Positions 1 through 8,435 of a stretch of DNA of 64,000 nt are shown here, piece after piece. The position numbers and the translations under genes are program-made. The notes below the pieces were generated by a model. It saw nothing but the letters and a program-made list of their open reading frames with translations, did no database searches and was not told the origin of the DNA. Within the stretch, counting starts at the first letter, position 1, and each line of letters begins with the position of its first letter. Source of the DNA: PGYR01 sp046290495 (GTDB lineage: Bacteria > Bacteroidota > Ignavibacteria > Kapaibacteriales > UBA2268). The stretch is from the NCBI GenBank assembly GCA_046290495.1, contig JBKAGT010000006.1:62001-126000 (forward strand). Reading direction: 5' to 3'.

Positions 1-599
1 AAAAATCATTGTCGGACTCTTTGTTTGACTTTAATGTAGGGTATATAGTCAGTGTCGTATTAGCAATATGTTTTTTGGGGCTTGGAGCTTCTGTAATGTA
101 TGGTAGTGGTGATACTATATCTGGCAAGGCTGTTGTTTTTGCATCTCAATTGCTATCACTTTACACCGAAGTAATCGGTTCTTGGAGTAAGACTATAATT
201 GCATTTATTATGTTTGCCACTATGCTCTCAACAGTTATTACTTGTGTAGACGCATATCCACGAGCATTGGCTGAATCACTTGGGATAATAAGAAATACTG
301 ACTCAGATAAATCGAAGAAAAAATATCTCCTAGTTTTTCAGCTATTTGTAGCCATTGTTTCTTCGGTGCTAATAGTATTTTTTACCCAATCGCTCACTCT
401 TTTCGTAGATTTGGTGACAATAATTTCGTTCATTTCATCTCCAATTGTAGCATTGCTCAATTTCATGATAGTGAGAAAATCTTTTTTCCCTGCTGAGTAT
501 CAGCCCTCCAAATGGCTCAATTATTTGAGCTATATTGGTATTGCATTCTTCTTCGGCTTTGTAGCTCTCTTTTTATACAGCAAATTATTTATGTCATAA
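1..599 (+). CDS. Nramp-family divalent metal transporter, C-terminal part (5' end cut by window)
   Basis: The frame is open to the left edge, so this is the C-terminal part of a longer membrane protein; the first TTG at position 9 is not its real start. About 197 residues are visible, with five or six hydrophobic helices. The segment around residues 7-35 (DFNVGYI, then FLGLGASVMYGSG) resembles the later helices of Nramp/MntH-like transporters of Bacteroidota. Nramp proteins import Mn2+ or Fe2+ by proton coupling across the inner membrane. The metal-binding DPGN helix would lie upstream of the window, so the family call rests on the C-terminal helices only. The stop codon overlaps the next gene's ATG by one base (TAATG), which suggests co-transcription with the AlkB-like gene. 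Confidence 0.6.
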   Translation, partial: KSLSDSLFDFNVGYIVSVVLAICFLGLGASVMYGSGDTISGKAVVFASQLLSLYTEVIGSWSKTIIAFIMFATMLSTVITCVDAYPRALAESLGIIRNTDSDKSKKKYLLVFQLFVAIVSSVLIVFFTQSLTLFVDLVTIISFISSPIVALLNFMIVRKSFFPAEYQPSKWLNYLSYIGIAFFFGFVALFLYSKLFMS

Positions 600-1174
600 T
601 GAATTCTGTTTACGAAGATGAAGATCTGATATATATAGAGTCTGCAATAGATTCGGATTATTCCTACCAGTTAATGGATCAGTTGAAAAAGAGTATAGAT
701 TGGACTCAAGATGAGATTTTTATGTTTGGCAGGAAAGTAAAAATACCTCGCTTGAGCAGTTGGTACGGTGACCCGAATGCAAACTATAGCTATTCTGGTT
801 TGCAGCTAACACCAAACAAATGGACGGAAGAACTAATTGAAATAAAGACAATAGCTGAGAATCAATCCAAACAGATTTATAACAGCGTATTACTAAACTT
901 TTATCGCGATGGAAATGACTCTATGGGTTGGCACTCAGATGATGAGAAAGAGCTAGGAGTGAATCCTGCAATAGCATCGGTTTCGCTGGGAGGTGAGCGG
1001 AGATTTCTCATTAGAGAAAGAAAAGACCACAAGAATAAGAGAGAAATAACACTAAAAAATGGTAGTTTGTTGATTATGAAAAGTGGATTCCAAAGCAGAT
1101 ATCAACACTCAATACCGAAAACGAGGAAAAAAGTAGGGGAGAGAATTAACTTGACATTCAGGAGGATAGTATGA
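599..1174 (+). CDS. AlkB-like 2-oxoglutarate/Fe(II) dioxygenase
   Basis: This 191-residue protein carries the full AlkB set. H112-S-D114 and H170 (in YQHSIP) would bind Fe(II), and R182-x-N184-x-T-x-R188 near the C-terminus would bind 2-oxoglutarate. Size and motifs resemble the ALKBH2/3-like branch, which oxidatively removes alkyl groups (1-meA, 3-meC) from DNA. I chose the ATG at 599, which overlaps the preceding stop by one base, over a longer in-frame start at 512 that would run through the preceding CDS and adds 29 hydrophobic residues foreign to the family. The stop overlaps the anmK start by ATGA, so all three genes are probably one transcript. The direct-reversal repair role is inferred from the family. 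Confidence 0.88.
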   Translation: MNSVYEDEDLIYIESAIDSDYSYQLMDQLKKSIDWTQDEIFMFGRKVKIPRLSSWYGDPNANYSYSGLQLTPNKWTEELIEIKTIAENQSKQIYNSVLLNFYRDGNDSMGWHSDDEKELGVNPAIASVSLGGERRFLIRERKDHKNKREITLKNGSLLIMKSGFQSRYQHSIPKTRKKVGERINLTFRRIV

Positions 1175-2298
1175 CTAAAGATTCTGAAATTTTTATAGGT
1201 GTGATGACTGGTACATCTATGGATGGAATAGATATAGCTGCTGCCAAGTTTAACACGGACAATATTGAAATACTATCTATGGGAGAGTATAGCTTTAGTC
1301 CTGAACTGCAACAGTATCTGCTGAACCTAAAGGATAAGACCACCTTACAAGAAATATCGCAACTAAATGTAAGATTTGCTGATGAAGTGGCGAACGCAAT
1401 AAATCTATTCTTGAAAGAGAATGGGATAAATAAAGAAGATGTTAATTCAATTGGTTTTCATGGTCAGACGGTATGGCATCAGCCAGATTCAATAGAATTT
1501 GTTGGCCAAAAAACGGCTTCCACTTACCAGATTGGTTCTGCTGCTCAGCTTGCAATTAAGACAGGAATAAATGTAGTTTCAAATTTCAGAGAGGCCGACA
1601 TAGCGCTCGAAGGTCAAGGGGCGCCACTTGTTCCAATATTCGACTATAGCTATTTGAAATTAGAATCTGAAGACACTATTGTTCTAAACATAGGTGGAAT
1701 AGCTAACATAACATATCTGCCAAAAGGTGCTGGTAAAAGTGATGTGATTGCGTTTGATACTGGGCCAGGGAACTGCTTGATAGATATGATAGCGGCAAAA
1801 TCATTTGGGAAGAGCTATGATGCAGGTGGAGAAATAGCAAAATCAGGAAAGCTTGATGAATCTCTTCTCAGTAAATTGATGAATGAAGATTACATTTCCG
1901 CGAAATATCCTAAATCAACTGGCAAAGAGCTATTCAATAATGACTTTATTGACCGATATAATACCCACGAACTGAAAGATGAAGATTTGCTATGCACTCT
2001 TACTCACTTTACAGCTAAGTCCATAGCACAAAATATAGGGCAAGTAACAAATAATAATTATAGATTATTAGTTGCAGGAGGTGGAGCAAAAAATAATTTC
2101 CTTATAGAGCTAATAGAGAGCTACTCTAACCAAAAAACAGAAAGAATAGTGCTAGACGGCAAAGATATAACAGGCAGCCGAGAGGCATTGCTGATGGCAC
2201 AACTCGCATACTTGAGAGTGAATGAGTTGCCAGGCAATATTCCTTCAGTTACCGGTGCAAGAAGAGAAGTTGTTCTGGGTAGTGCTACTCTATCATGA
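1171..2298 (+). CDS. anmK: Anhydro-N-acetylmuramic acid kinase AnmK
   Basis: The 375-residue protein is full length for AnmK. It has the ATP-phosphate loop MTGTSMDGID near residues 12-21, FHGQTVWHQ, the GPGNCLID motif, and the C-terminal AGGGAKN nucleotide-binding segment. AnmK phosphorylates and hydrolyses 1,6-anhydro-MurNAc to MurNAc-6-P in the cytoplasm, returning cell-wall turnover products to metabolism. It starts in a 4-bp ATGA overlap with the AlkB-like gene, so translation is probably coupled. The downstream gene is convergent. No other muropeptide recycling genes (murQ, ampG) lie in the window. Confidence 0.95.
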   Translation: MTKDSEIFIGVMTGTSMDGIDIAAAKFNTDNIEILSMGEYSFSPELQQYLLNLKDKTTLQEISQLNVRFADEVANAINLFLKENGINKEDVNSIGFHGQTVWHQPDSIEFVGQKTASTYQIGSAAQLAIKTGINVVSNFREADIALEGQGAPLVPIFDYSYLKLESEDTIVLNIGGIANITYLPKGAGKSDVIAFDTGPGNCLIDMIAAKSFGKSYDAGGEIAKSGKLDESLLSKLMNEDYISAKYPKSTGKELFNNDFIDRYNTHELKDEDLLCTLTHFTAKSIAQNIGQVTNNNYRLLVAGGGAKNNFLIELIESYSNQKTERIVLDGKDITGSREALLMAQLAYLRVNELPGNIPSVTGARREVVLGSATLS

Positions 2299-2453
2299 AT
2301 TATAGGTGACAAATATATTCACTATTTTGATCTGCTATTACTCCTAGATTCTTCGGGTGCTACAACACCCTCTGAATAGACGACACTCCAATTCTGATGT
2401 ATAGAAATTCTTGATATAACCATCATTTCAGATTATAGCTCAGCACTGACAAA
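2299..2453. other. Convergent intergenic gap with a weak hairpin
   Basis: This gap separates the ends of anmK (+) and the hydrolase (-). It holds a short GGGTG/CACCC inverted repeat with a 6-nt loop near 2358-2373 and no T-run. It may aid termination, but it is too short to call with confidence. Confidence 0.3.
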
Positions 2454-3524
2454 TCACTTCCCATTTATCCAATTAGCTATGTCTTCAAGCACTACTGGTG
2501 CTATTGTTTGCTCTATTGTCGAATATTCTTGAGGCATACCTGTTTCGCTTTCTTGCATTAGGTGGTTTAGCTTGTCATATTTCTTTATTGTTAATTGATT
2601 GTTTCCTGCCAGTTTTAGTCCTTTCTCTATTCCGGCTAAGTTCTCGTCAGGTAATACTTGTAGGTCATTCTTGCCATTCAGAGCTAATACTCTACAATCT
2701 ATATTTTTCAAATAGTCAGCAGGGTCAATGCGTACATATTCAACAAACCAAGGAGCTGTTAGTTGATCAGTTATTGCCTTTAGCTGTGTTGCAGGTAATT
2801 GACCATTATACAACTTGTTGAAGTAGCTTGAAACTAATAATCTTAACTTCTTATTTGTTTTCTCAGTATTCTTGTTTATTATGTCATAAGCGCCTTCTAT
2901 CTGTTTGCCACTTGCTTCTACTTGCATCTCTGTCATTCCCATTTTTCTCTCAATAGCTACTTTTTGAAGTAGCATAAGCTTGTCGCCTTTTATCCCTCCA
3001 CTTGCCATCAGAACCATGAAGTCAATATCCTCTGAGTTACTAGTCATAATAGTTGCTATAGCGCCACCTAAGCTATGTCCCAAAACACCAACTTCGCTTA
3101 TATTCAAGTCCTGAGATTTTACATAGTCTAATGCCGCCTGAGCATCTGCTACAAAATCGAACAATGTCGCAGTGCCATACTCACCGCCAGTACCACCTAC
3201 GCCCCTGTCATCCATTCTCAATGTAGCTATACCATTTCTAGAGAGGTGATCAGCTAATACCCAAAATGGCTTGTGTCCCAAAATTTCAGAGTCTCTGTTT
3301 TGAGCACCACTACCATTGAGTAGAATTATCAGCGGATAATCACCATCACCCTCAGGTATGGTGAGTGTGCCTGCAATATTGATATTGTCCTTTTCATTCT
3401 TAAACACTACCTCTTTTACCTCATACGGAAATGGTTCTTTGGGGTCTTGCGGCTTAGAAACTAGCACAGAACAAGAGAGAATTGTAAGTACAATCCCGGT
3501 TAACAAAGTATAAAACTTATTCAT
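2454..3524 (-). CDS. Secreted or lipid-anchored alpha/beta hydrolase
   Basis: The 356-residue protein has an N-terminal hydrophobic signal containing a possible lipobox (ILSC18), so it is probably periplasmic or lipid-anchored. The alpha/beta-hydrolase core shows the nucleophile elbow GHS151LGG, an oxyanion-side LLNGSGAQNRD segment near residues 68-78, the DDRGVGGTGG loop, and a likely acid D287 and base H321. This layout matches the serine aminopeptidase/acyl hydrolase-like family common in Bacteroidota, whose substrates are mostly unknown. Its start overlaps the stop of the SdpI-like gene by 4 bp (ATGA), making it the third gene of an sdpR-sdpI-hydrolase operon. A role linked to SdpI is inferred from this context only. 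Confidence 0.85.
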   Translation of the reverse strand: MNKFYTLLTGIVLTILSCSVLVSKPQDPKEPFPYEVKEVVFKNEKDNINIAGTLTIPEGDGDYPLIILLNGSGAQNRDSEILGHKPFWVLADHLSRNGIATLRMDDRGVGGTGGEYGTATLFDFVADAQAALDYVKSQDLNISEVGVLGHSLGGAIATIMTSNSEDIDFMVLMASGGIKGDKLMLLQKVAIERKMGMTEMQVEASGKQIEGAYDIINKNTEKTNKKLRLLVSSYFNKLYNGQLPATQLKAITDQLTAPWFVEYVRIDPADYLKNIDCRVLALNGKNDLQVLPDENLAGIEKGLKLAGNNQLTIKKYDKLNHLMQESETGMPQEYSTIEQTIAPVVLEDIANWINGK

Positions 3525-4168
3525 TTCTTTTCTCCTTTATAAATTAGATATGAGTGCACAATTGGTGCTAAAGTTATGATAATAGTTATTCCAATGAATA
3601 CTATAAAATTAATTTCGATAGGTAAGAAAAAGCTCAATGCAATAATTACTAAGCCACCAATAAACCAAAGCTTACTAGCAGATTTATGGGTTTTTCGCCA
3701 TACATCTTCACTTTCTAATGTCCATGGAGTTCTGATTCCTATAAAGTAATTAGGCTTCAAAGTCTTTATGTAGTTCCCAAGAATTATAAAGAAAACTCCG
3801 AATATAATTGTAATAGTTGCTGAGCCAAAACTTTCTGCTGTTTTTGAAGCATACAATATGTATAGAGCCATCGCTGACATAACTCCCGTAAGCAATAATT
3901 TCAAACTCTGGTATTTCCTGTTGTCAGCATCTAATCGTTTTTTAGGGTCTATCATAGGAGCAAATAAGAAGACTATAAATGTTAGCATAGGCAATGCAAA
4001 AGGTATAGCAATAAGTATTCCTTTGCTGCCATAGTCATCTATCTCACCCTCTATGTTCCAATGAATAGGAACCGTATCTGGCAATTCACCCCATATAGTT
4101 GCTAAGTATATGAATGGAATTGCTATCAAAATAATTGCAATTATATCATAACGTAGATTAAGTCTCAT
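3521..4168 (-). CDS. SdpI-family membrane protein (DUF1648 + SdpI)
   Basis: This 215-residue protein has about six predicted membrane helices. The N-terminal part has the DUF1648 signature (PIHWNIEGEIDDYGSKG), and the C-terminal half has the SdpI signature FIGIRTPWTLESEDVWRKTH. In Bacillus subtilis, SdpI gives immunity to the SDP peptide toxin and also sequesters the repressor SdpR; most homologues are uncharacterised. I chose the ATG at 4168 over the ORF start at 4195 because it forms an ATGA overlap with the upstream regulator and has a good ribosome site (GAAGGAGAAG, complement of 4171-4180). It lies between the SdpR-like repressor and the hydrolase. No SDP-like toxin gene is visible, so toxin immunity is not supported here. 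Confidence 0.9.
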   Translation of the reverse strand: MRLNLRYDIIAIILIAIPFIYLATIWGELPDTVPIHWNIEGEIDDYGSKGILIAIPFALPMLTFIVFLFAPMIDPKKRLDADNRKYQSLKLLLTGVMSAMALYILYASKTAESFGSATITIIFGVFFIILGNYIKTLKPNYFIGIRTPWTLESEDVWRKTHKSASKLWFIGGLVIIALSFFLPIEINFIVFIGITIIITLAPIVHSYLIYKGEKK

Positions 4169-4425
4169 TTCTTCTCCTTCAAGTTTACTACCCAATTGAA
4201 CAAGTCGTCCAAAACACTGGTATTAAGTGAATAGACAAGGAACTGACCCTTCTTTTCTGAAGTAACTAAGTCAGCTCGTTTTAGTATTTCTAAGTGATGG
4301 GAAATGCTGGGTTTTGTCATTTCAAACTCGTCAGCGATTTCACCAGCACTCAAATCTCCATTTTTTAATAGCTCAATGATTCGTCTTCTAGTCTTATCAT
4401 TGAGCGCTTTGAATAAATTATTCAT
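4165..4425 (-). CDS. ArsR/SdpR-family winged-helix repressor
   Basis: The 86-residue protein is a minimal ArsR-fold regulator. MNNLFKALNDKTRRRIIELL at the start and the recognition helix region (MTKPSISHHLEILK) closely match B. subtilis SdpR, including the C-terminal FNWV segment. No Cys pair typical of metal-sensing ArsR proteins is present. I use the ATG at 4425; an upstream TTG at 4449 in the same frame would place the operator-like palindrome inside the gene. The stop overlaps the SdpI-like start by ATGA. By analogy it represses its own operon and is relieved through SdpI; the palindrome 7-34 bp upstream of the ATG supports autoregulation. Confidence 0.9.
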   Translation of the reverse strand: MNNLFKALNDKTRRRIIELLKNGDLSAGEIADEFEMTKPSISHHLEILKRADLVTSEKKGQFLVYSLNTSVLDDLFNWVVNLKEKK

Positions 4426-4431
4426 ATTGCC

Positions 4432-4459
4432 ATTTAGATATTTAGACAAATATCTAAAT
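4432..4459. promoter_or_regulatory. Perfect inverted-repeat operator upstream of sdpR-like gene
   Basis: A perfect 12-bp inverted repeat, ATTTAGATATTT (4432-4443) and AAATATCTAAAT (4448-4459), is separated by the 4-bp spacer AGAC. It starts 6 bp from the ATG of the SdpR-like regulator, where an autorepressor dimer would block transcription or initiation. ArsR-fold dimers bind this kind of AT-rich 12-2/4-12 palindrome. Its use as an operator is inferred from position and symmetry. Confidence 0.75.
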
Positions 4460-4510
4460 ACTTTTTATAAAATCAAAATTTCTCTAAGAAAATCTTTAAG
4501 AAATCTCGGA

Positions 4511-5350
4511 TTATCTTATTAAAAAACCACGGATATTATTGCCTATACGCAGGGCAGGGAGGGGAACTTTATATTTTTCTAATATATTTATTATTAACTG
4601 TAGATAGTAGCTGTCTTTGACAATATCGAATTGCTTGAAGTAATTCCAATTGACATCGAGTCCGAGATAAAACTGATGATGTCCAGCTCCATCTCTATCT
4701 ATTCCACTTACACTATGACCTAGTGCCAGACCGAATGCGTTGTACCAATCGGTGGTCAGTTCGTCAGACATTGACCAAACATCAAAGCTGAACCAATGAT
4801 TTGTAGCATTGTAATCATTGAAGACTGTTCTGTACTCCTCAGAGGAATAAGGATAATAACTAATCTTTGGGGTTATGTTATTTAAATAAGGGTAATAATA
4901 TTGCCCAACACTATAAGAAGCACCGAGTATGTTCGCAACCATATCGCCACGACTAAATCCTAAATAAGGCCTTCCATCAGAATACCCGTCATATATTTCG
5001 ACAGCTGTTTGATGTAGCATAGATATACCAAATCCTATCCATGTGCCTATTTCACGGTCTAGTCCACTCCATTCGGTTACTTTACTGAATGAATTTGCAA
5101 GAGCATAGGAGAAGTAGAAATGCCCAAGCTTATCTGCCATTAGTGCGTCATCATATTCTAATCTCCAGCTTACTAAGTGCCACTCTGCTGGGTCATCCCA
5201 ATACTCATTGCTTTGGAAATTATAAGAAAGTGCTATACCGCCAATAGTGCCGGCACCCAAAATAGCAGCCCTTGTGACAGACAATGAATCTTCCGCCCTA
5301 ATGTTTGAAGAAGTGAATAGTAGTATGAGTATGATTAAAAGCTTTTTCAA
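4511..5350 (-). CDS. Secreted DUF2279-like protein
   Basis: This 279-residue protein has a cleavable signal peptide (residues 1-19, ending near NIRA-ED). The central region has the D-x-M-A-DKLGHF motif and a later YDGYSDGRPYLGFSRGDMVANILGA segment, which resemble the YfiM/DUF2279 family of periplasmic or outer-membrane-associated proteins of unknown function. Aromatic-rich alternating stretches in the C-terminal half are compatible with beta structure. It stands alone: its stop is about 85 bp before the sdpR-like operon, and a strong terminator separates it from the SulP gene upstream. Confidence 0.7.
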   Translation of the reverse strand: MKKLLIILILLFTSSNIRAEDSLSVTRAAILGAGTIGGIALSYNFQSNEYWDDPAEWHLVSWRLEYDDALMADKLGHFYFSYALANSFSKVTEWSGLDREIGTWIGFGISMLHQTAVEIYDGYSDGRPYLGFSRGDMVANILGASYSVGQYYYPYLNNITPKISYYPYSSEEYRTVFNDYNATNHWFSFDVWSMSDELTTDWYNAFGLALGHSVSGIDRDGAGHHQFYLGLDVNWNYFKQFDIVKDSYYLQLIINILEKYKVPLPALRIGNNIRGFLIR

Positions 5351-5391
5351 ATAAGTGTTAGTAAATGAATTGAATTATTCAATATAAAGAA

Positions 5392-5421
5392 AAAGCTACC
5401 CATTCTGAAATGAGTAGCTTT
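5392..5421 (-). terminator. Rho-independent terminator of the SulP gene
   Basis: AAAGCTAC pairs with GTAGCTTT (5392-5399 with 5414-5421). After one mismatch the stem continues as CATT/AATG around a CTGA loop. On the minus strand a T-rich tract follows. It sits between the SulP stop and the DUF2279-like start. Confidence 0.75.
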
Positions 5422-5448
5422 AAAAAACTAAAATTAAGTATATTAAAG

Positions 5449-7044
5449 TTAGACTTTTGCTACAGCATCATCAAAATCTTTCAATGGATTTTGTTTGATT
5501 TGACCACCATTCAGCCCAATAACTTCTACTGTTACATTTATTGTTTTAGCATGTTCCTTGTAATCTTCTATTATTTCTATCACATCAGGGTGAATAGATT
5601 TAGTCTTGCTTCCATCAATAGTAATAGAAGAATTCTCAGGAATTTGATCTAATGTTCTCATTATCCCTGCTTTATTTAGGAAACTTACTTCTTGTGCTAA
5701 GTTTAATATATATTTATTTTTAGCACCATCGGTATTACTACTTACTTCATAAGGAGTTTTGTAATTGTTCCAAAGAATATATACTATTGCAACTGCTAGA
5801 CCAAGTGAAATACCGATTAATAAATCTGTAAAGACAATACCTAAGATAGTAACAATAAATGGTAAAAATTCTGCCCATCCTTTTTTATACATTTCTTTGA
5901 ATAAGATTGGCTTAGCTAATTTGTAACCAACTACGAATAATATAGCTGCCAAACTTGCCAAAGGAATCATATTCAGAATGTTAGGGATAGTGATAGCACT
6001 GATAAGTAGCAATATACCATGCACAATAGCAGATATTTTAGTTTGCCCACCTGACTGTATGTTTGCAGAGCTACGTACAATAACTTGAGTGATAGGTAAA
6101 CCACCTATCAGACCAGAAACCATATTACCAACACCTTGAGCTGTTAGCTCTCTGTTAGTTGGAGTTACTCTTTTTTGTGGGTCTAACTTGTCAGTTGCTT
6201 CCACACAAAGTAATGTTTCCAAACTTGCGACTATGGCAATGGTAAATGCGGTCATATAGACGGCTGGATTAGTTAAAGCACCAAAATCAGGAGTTGTAAA
6301 CTGGCCGAAAAAACCAGACAATGAGTCAGACACGGGAATGCTAACCAACTGATCAGACATTAGAGCTAGGCTCGGATTGTCTTGGAATACTATTCCCAAT
6401 ACTATACCAACAATTACAGCTACCAAAGGGCCTTGTATTAATTTAAGAGCGCTAATACGCTTCATAAATGGTCTTTCCCAAAGGATTAATATTGCTAACG
6501 ATACTGCCGCAATGATAAGTGCACCTGGACTTATGAAATCAATCATATTAATCAGTTCACTGAATGTATTTTGACCGTCTGGTTGCATGAAAGCTAAATC
6601 ACCTTCAGGATCTGCATCATATCCAAATGCATGTGGTATTTGTTTTAGGAATATAATTATACCTATACCAGCTAACATACCTTTTATAACCGAAGAAGGG
6701 AAGTAATAACCAATTACACCAGCTCTTGCTATACCTAATAAAATCTGGAAAGCCCCAGCAAGTACAACAGCCATTAGGAATACTTCAAAGCTACCTAGGT
6801 CTTGGATTGCAACTAATACGATAACTGCTAGACCAGCTGCAGGTCCACTCACTCCTTGAGCTGATTTGCTAATAGAGCCAACGACAATACCGCCAACTAT
6901 ACCAGCTATAATCCCAGAGAATAAAGGCGCTCCAGAAGCCAACGCTATTCCCAAACAAAGTGGAATAGCCACTAGAAGAACAACTATACTTGCAGGTATA
7001 TCGCTCTTCAAATTATTTATAAAATTATCTTTATTCGAATTCAT
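5449..7044 (-). CDS. SulP-family inorganic anion transporter with STAS domain
   Basis: The 531-residue protein has an N-terminal SulP transporter domain of about 10-12 helices (PASIVVLLVAIPLCLGIALASGAP, and later the QGVSGPAAGL and GGLPITQVIVRSSANIQSGG motifs). A C-terminal cytoplasmic STAS domain starts near residue 440 (SITIDGSKTKSIHPDVIEII). The family moves sulfate, bicarbonate or other anions across the inner membrane. The substrate cannot be assigned: no carbonic anhydrase or sulfate-assimilation gene is adjacent. It is monocistronic, with its own downstream terminator and a 140-bp upstream gap. Confidence 0.92.
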   Translation of the reverse strand: MNSNKDNFINNLKSDIPASIVVLLVAIPLCLGIALASGAPLFSGIIAGIVGGIVVGSISKSAQGVSGPAAGLAVIVLVAIQDLGSFEVFLMAVVLAGAFQILLGIARAGVIGYYFPSSVIKGMLAGIGIIIFLKQIPHAFGYDADPEGDLAFMQPDGQNTFSELINMIDFISPGALIIAAVSLAILILWERPFMKRISALKLIQGPLVAVIVGIVLGIVFQDNPSLALMSDQLVSIPVSDSLSGFFGQFTTPDFGALTNPAVYMTAFTIAIVASLETLLCVEATDKLDPQKRVTPTNRELTAQGVGNMVSGLIGGLPITQVIVRSSANIQSGGQTKISAIVHGILLLISAITIPNILNMIPLASLAAILFVVGYKLAKPILFKEMYKKGWAEFLPFIVTILGIVFTDLLIGISLGLAVAIVYILWNNYKTPYEVSSNTDGAKNKYILNLAQEVSFLNKAGIMRTLDQIPENSSITIDGSKTKSIHPDVIEIIEDYKEHAKTINVTVEVIGLNGGQIKQNPLKDFDDAVAKV

Positions 7045-7184
7045 TTTTGTTCACACTTTTTTTGTCACCTGTTGTATAACATACGTGACATTTAAATTAC
7101 TAATAACATAGTACCACCATATTGGCAGTCTATCTTTCTATTTATATAAATTAATCAACATAACGAGTGTTTGAAATAACCGTG

Positions 7185-7505
7185 TTAGGCTTCGGGTGGA
7201 GGTGTGTGAACTTCTGGATAATGATCCGAGTGTTTTTTATTATAATATATTATTGATTTTATGTTTGTCTCGTGCATAGATAGAAATTTTTGTAGGTCAT
7301 CTATACAGAAAGAACCAATTTTGTTTTGATTCTTATGATTTGTTTCGTTCTCTTCCTCATTTATCTCGTTAATAGTTATATTTGCTTTTACTAGTAACTG
7401 ATTGAAATAAGGGTAAGTAGAAGTTGATAGGAACAACATAATCCCAACCAAGAAAAGCGACCTAATCTTGGATGTCTTGAAAAAATATGTTCTTAAATAC
7501 TTCAT
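7185..7505 (-). CDS. Small single-helix membrane or secreted protein, unknown
   Basis: I do not recognise the family. The 106-residue protein has one N-terminal hydrophobic segment (about residues 17-35, preceded by basic residues) and a polar, Asn/Glu/Lys-rich tail ending in HTPPPEA. The tail contains several His residues (HSDHYPEVH) and one Cys. Short proteins ending in PPP after a His-rich stretch are common in Bacteroidota near metal or envelope genes, but I see no defining motif. It lies upstream of the SulP gene on the same strand, with a 140-bp gap, and diverges from the EEP-family gene. Confidence 0.55.
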   Translation of the reverse strand: MKYLRTYFFKTSKIRSLFLVGIMLFLSTSTYPYFNQLLVKANITINEINEEENETNHKNQNKIGSFCIDDLQKFLSMHETNIKSIIYYNKKHSDHYPEVHTPPPEA

Positions 7506-7582
7506 AATGTCGAAAAAAAATCTTTCTAAATATATTTATAATTATATTGAAGTTCAAATATACAAAATATTAAACAAAAGAC

Positions 7583-8425
7583 TTGACAAATCAAAAACAT
7601 ACTATTTCTATTGCTACTGTTAACACATTTTTTGATGGTATTAGCACTAAAAATATGTCTTTCGCCAAATGGATATGGGTGCATCTCTACACATTTCTTA
7701 GAATGAGATTCAAAATTAGGAGAGAACAGATAAAAAGGAAAGATGATCATCCTATAGAGCACGTGATAAAGTATCACAACCCAACTATCATAAATGCAAA
7801 TGAGGTGATAAATGCCAAATGGGGCAGCGATTCTTTTAATTTACTAAAAAATAGTGGCTATGAGCAGATGGTAGTTGGAGCGTCTCCAACACCAAAGAAT
7901 AATCTGACTAGATTAAATTTGGTTGCTTGCCGCGCTCCTGGTAAAAGAATAAGAATGGGAATTGAGAATGAAGACGGTGGTAGATTTTGTTGTTTTGAGT
8001 TGGAAAGGACTGGCACACAGATAATTGGTGTGTTGGCGTCTCCTTTTTACCCAACTCCTAGAACTAAACAAATAAAAGGTGTAATAGAGTATGGTATAGA
8101 GCAGATGAATAATGGTAAAAGAGTAGTAATTATGGGAGATATGAACTGCGAGTTAGAGAATTTACCATTCTACGATAAAATTACTGAGCATTTCCAAATT
8201 GTAACAGACGGTACATTCCCAAATCCTGAGTTGATGGAGGCAATTAATAGAGTATGGCAGCCATTCCGCTGGCTAGGGAAATATGTTCTATCTATAAATA
8301 AAGGATATCAGAAATTAGACTATATACTAATTCCAAAGTCAGTGAAAATATATGCTACACACACCGTAACTACGGTATCTGACCACAAGAGTATAGTTGT
8401 TGAAGTGGATCCTGATGAGCTGTAG
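7583..8425 (+). CDS. Endonuclease/exonuclease/phosphatase (EEP) family protein
   Basis: The 280-residue protein shows the EEP (DNase I-like) metallophosphatase motifs in order: VN14TFFDG, an INANEVI segment carrying the metal-ligand Glu, GDMNCELENLPFY, KLDYILIP, and the terminal SDHKSIVVEV with the catalytic Asp-His. The substrate (DNA, phosphoinositide-like lipid or other phosphodiester) is not predictable. No signal peptide is visible, so it is probably cytoplasmic. The start is a TTG; the first ATG (residue 25) would remove the essential Asn, so the TTG or a nearby codon is preferred. It converges with the next gene, with only about 10 bp between stops. Confidence 0.8.
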   Translation: MTNQKHTISIATVNTFFDGISTKNMSFAKWIWVHLYTFLRMRFKIRREQIKRKDDHPIEHVIKYHNPTIINANEVINAKWGSDSFNLLKNSGYEQMVVGASPTPKNNLTRLNLVACRAPGKRIRMGIENEDGGRFCCFELERTGTQIIGVLASPFYPTPRTKQIKGVIEYGIEQMNNGKRVVIMGDMNCELENLPFYDKITEHFQIVTDGTFPNPELMEAINRVWQPFRWLGKYVLSINKGYQKLDYILIPKSVKIYATHTVTTVSDHKSIVVEVDPDEL

Positions 8426-8435
8426 CGATTAGGGG

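Noticed and set aside
512..598. Longer N-terminus for the AlkB-like protein (start at 512)
   Set aside because: It lies entirely within the preceding transporter gene and adds 29 residues foreign to the family; the ATG at 599 overlaps the stop normally.
3521..4425. SDP-type killing-factor locus
   Set aside because: Only repressor and SdpI-like genes are present; no SdpABC-like toxin genes are found nearby.
7555..7562. TATATTTG on the minus strand as a promoter of the small gene at 7185-7505
   Set aside because: The -7 element is perfect but no TTTG-like box lies at 18-21 bp upstream; in such AT-rich DNA the match alone is weak.
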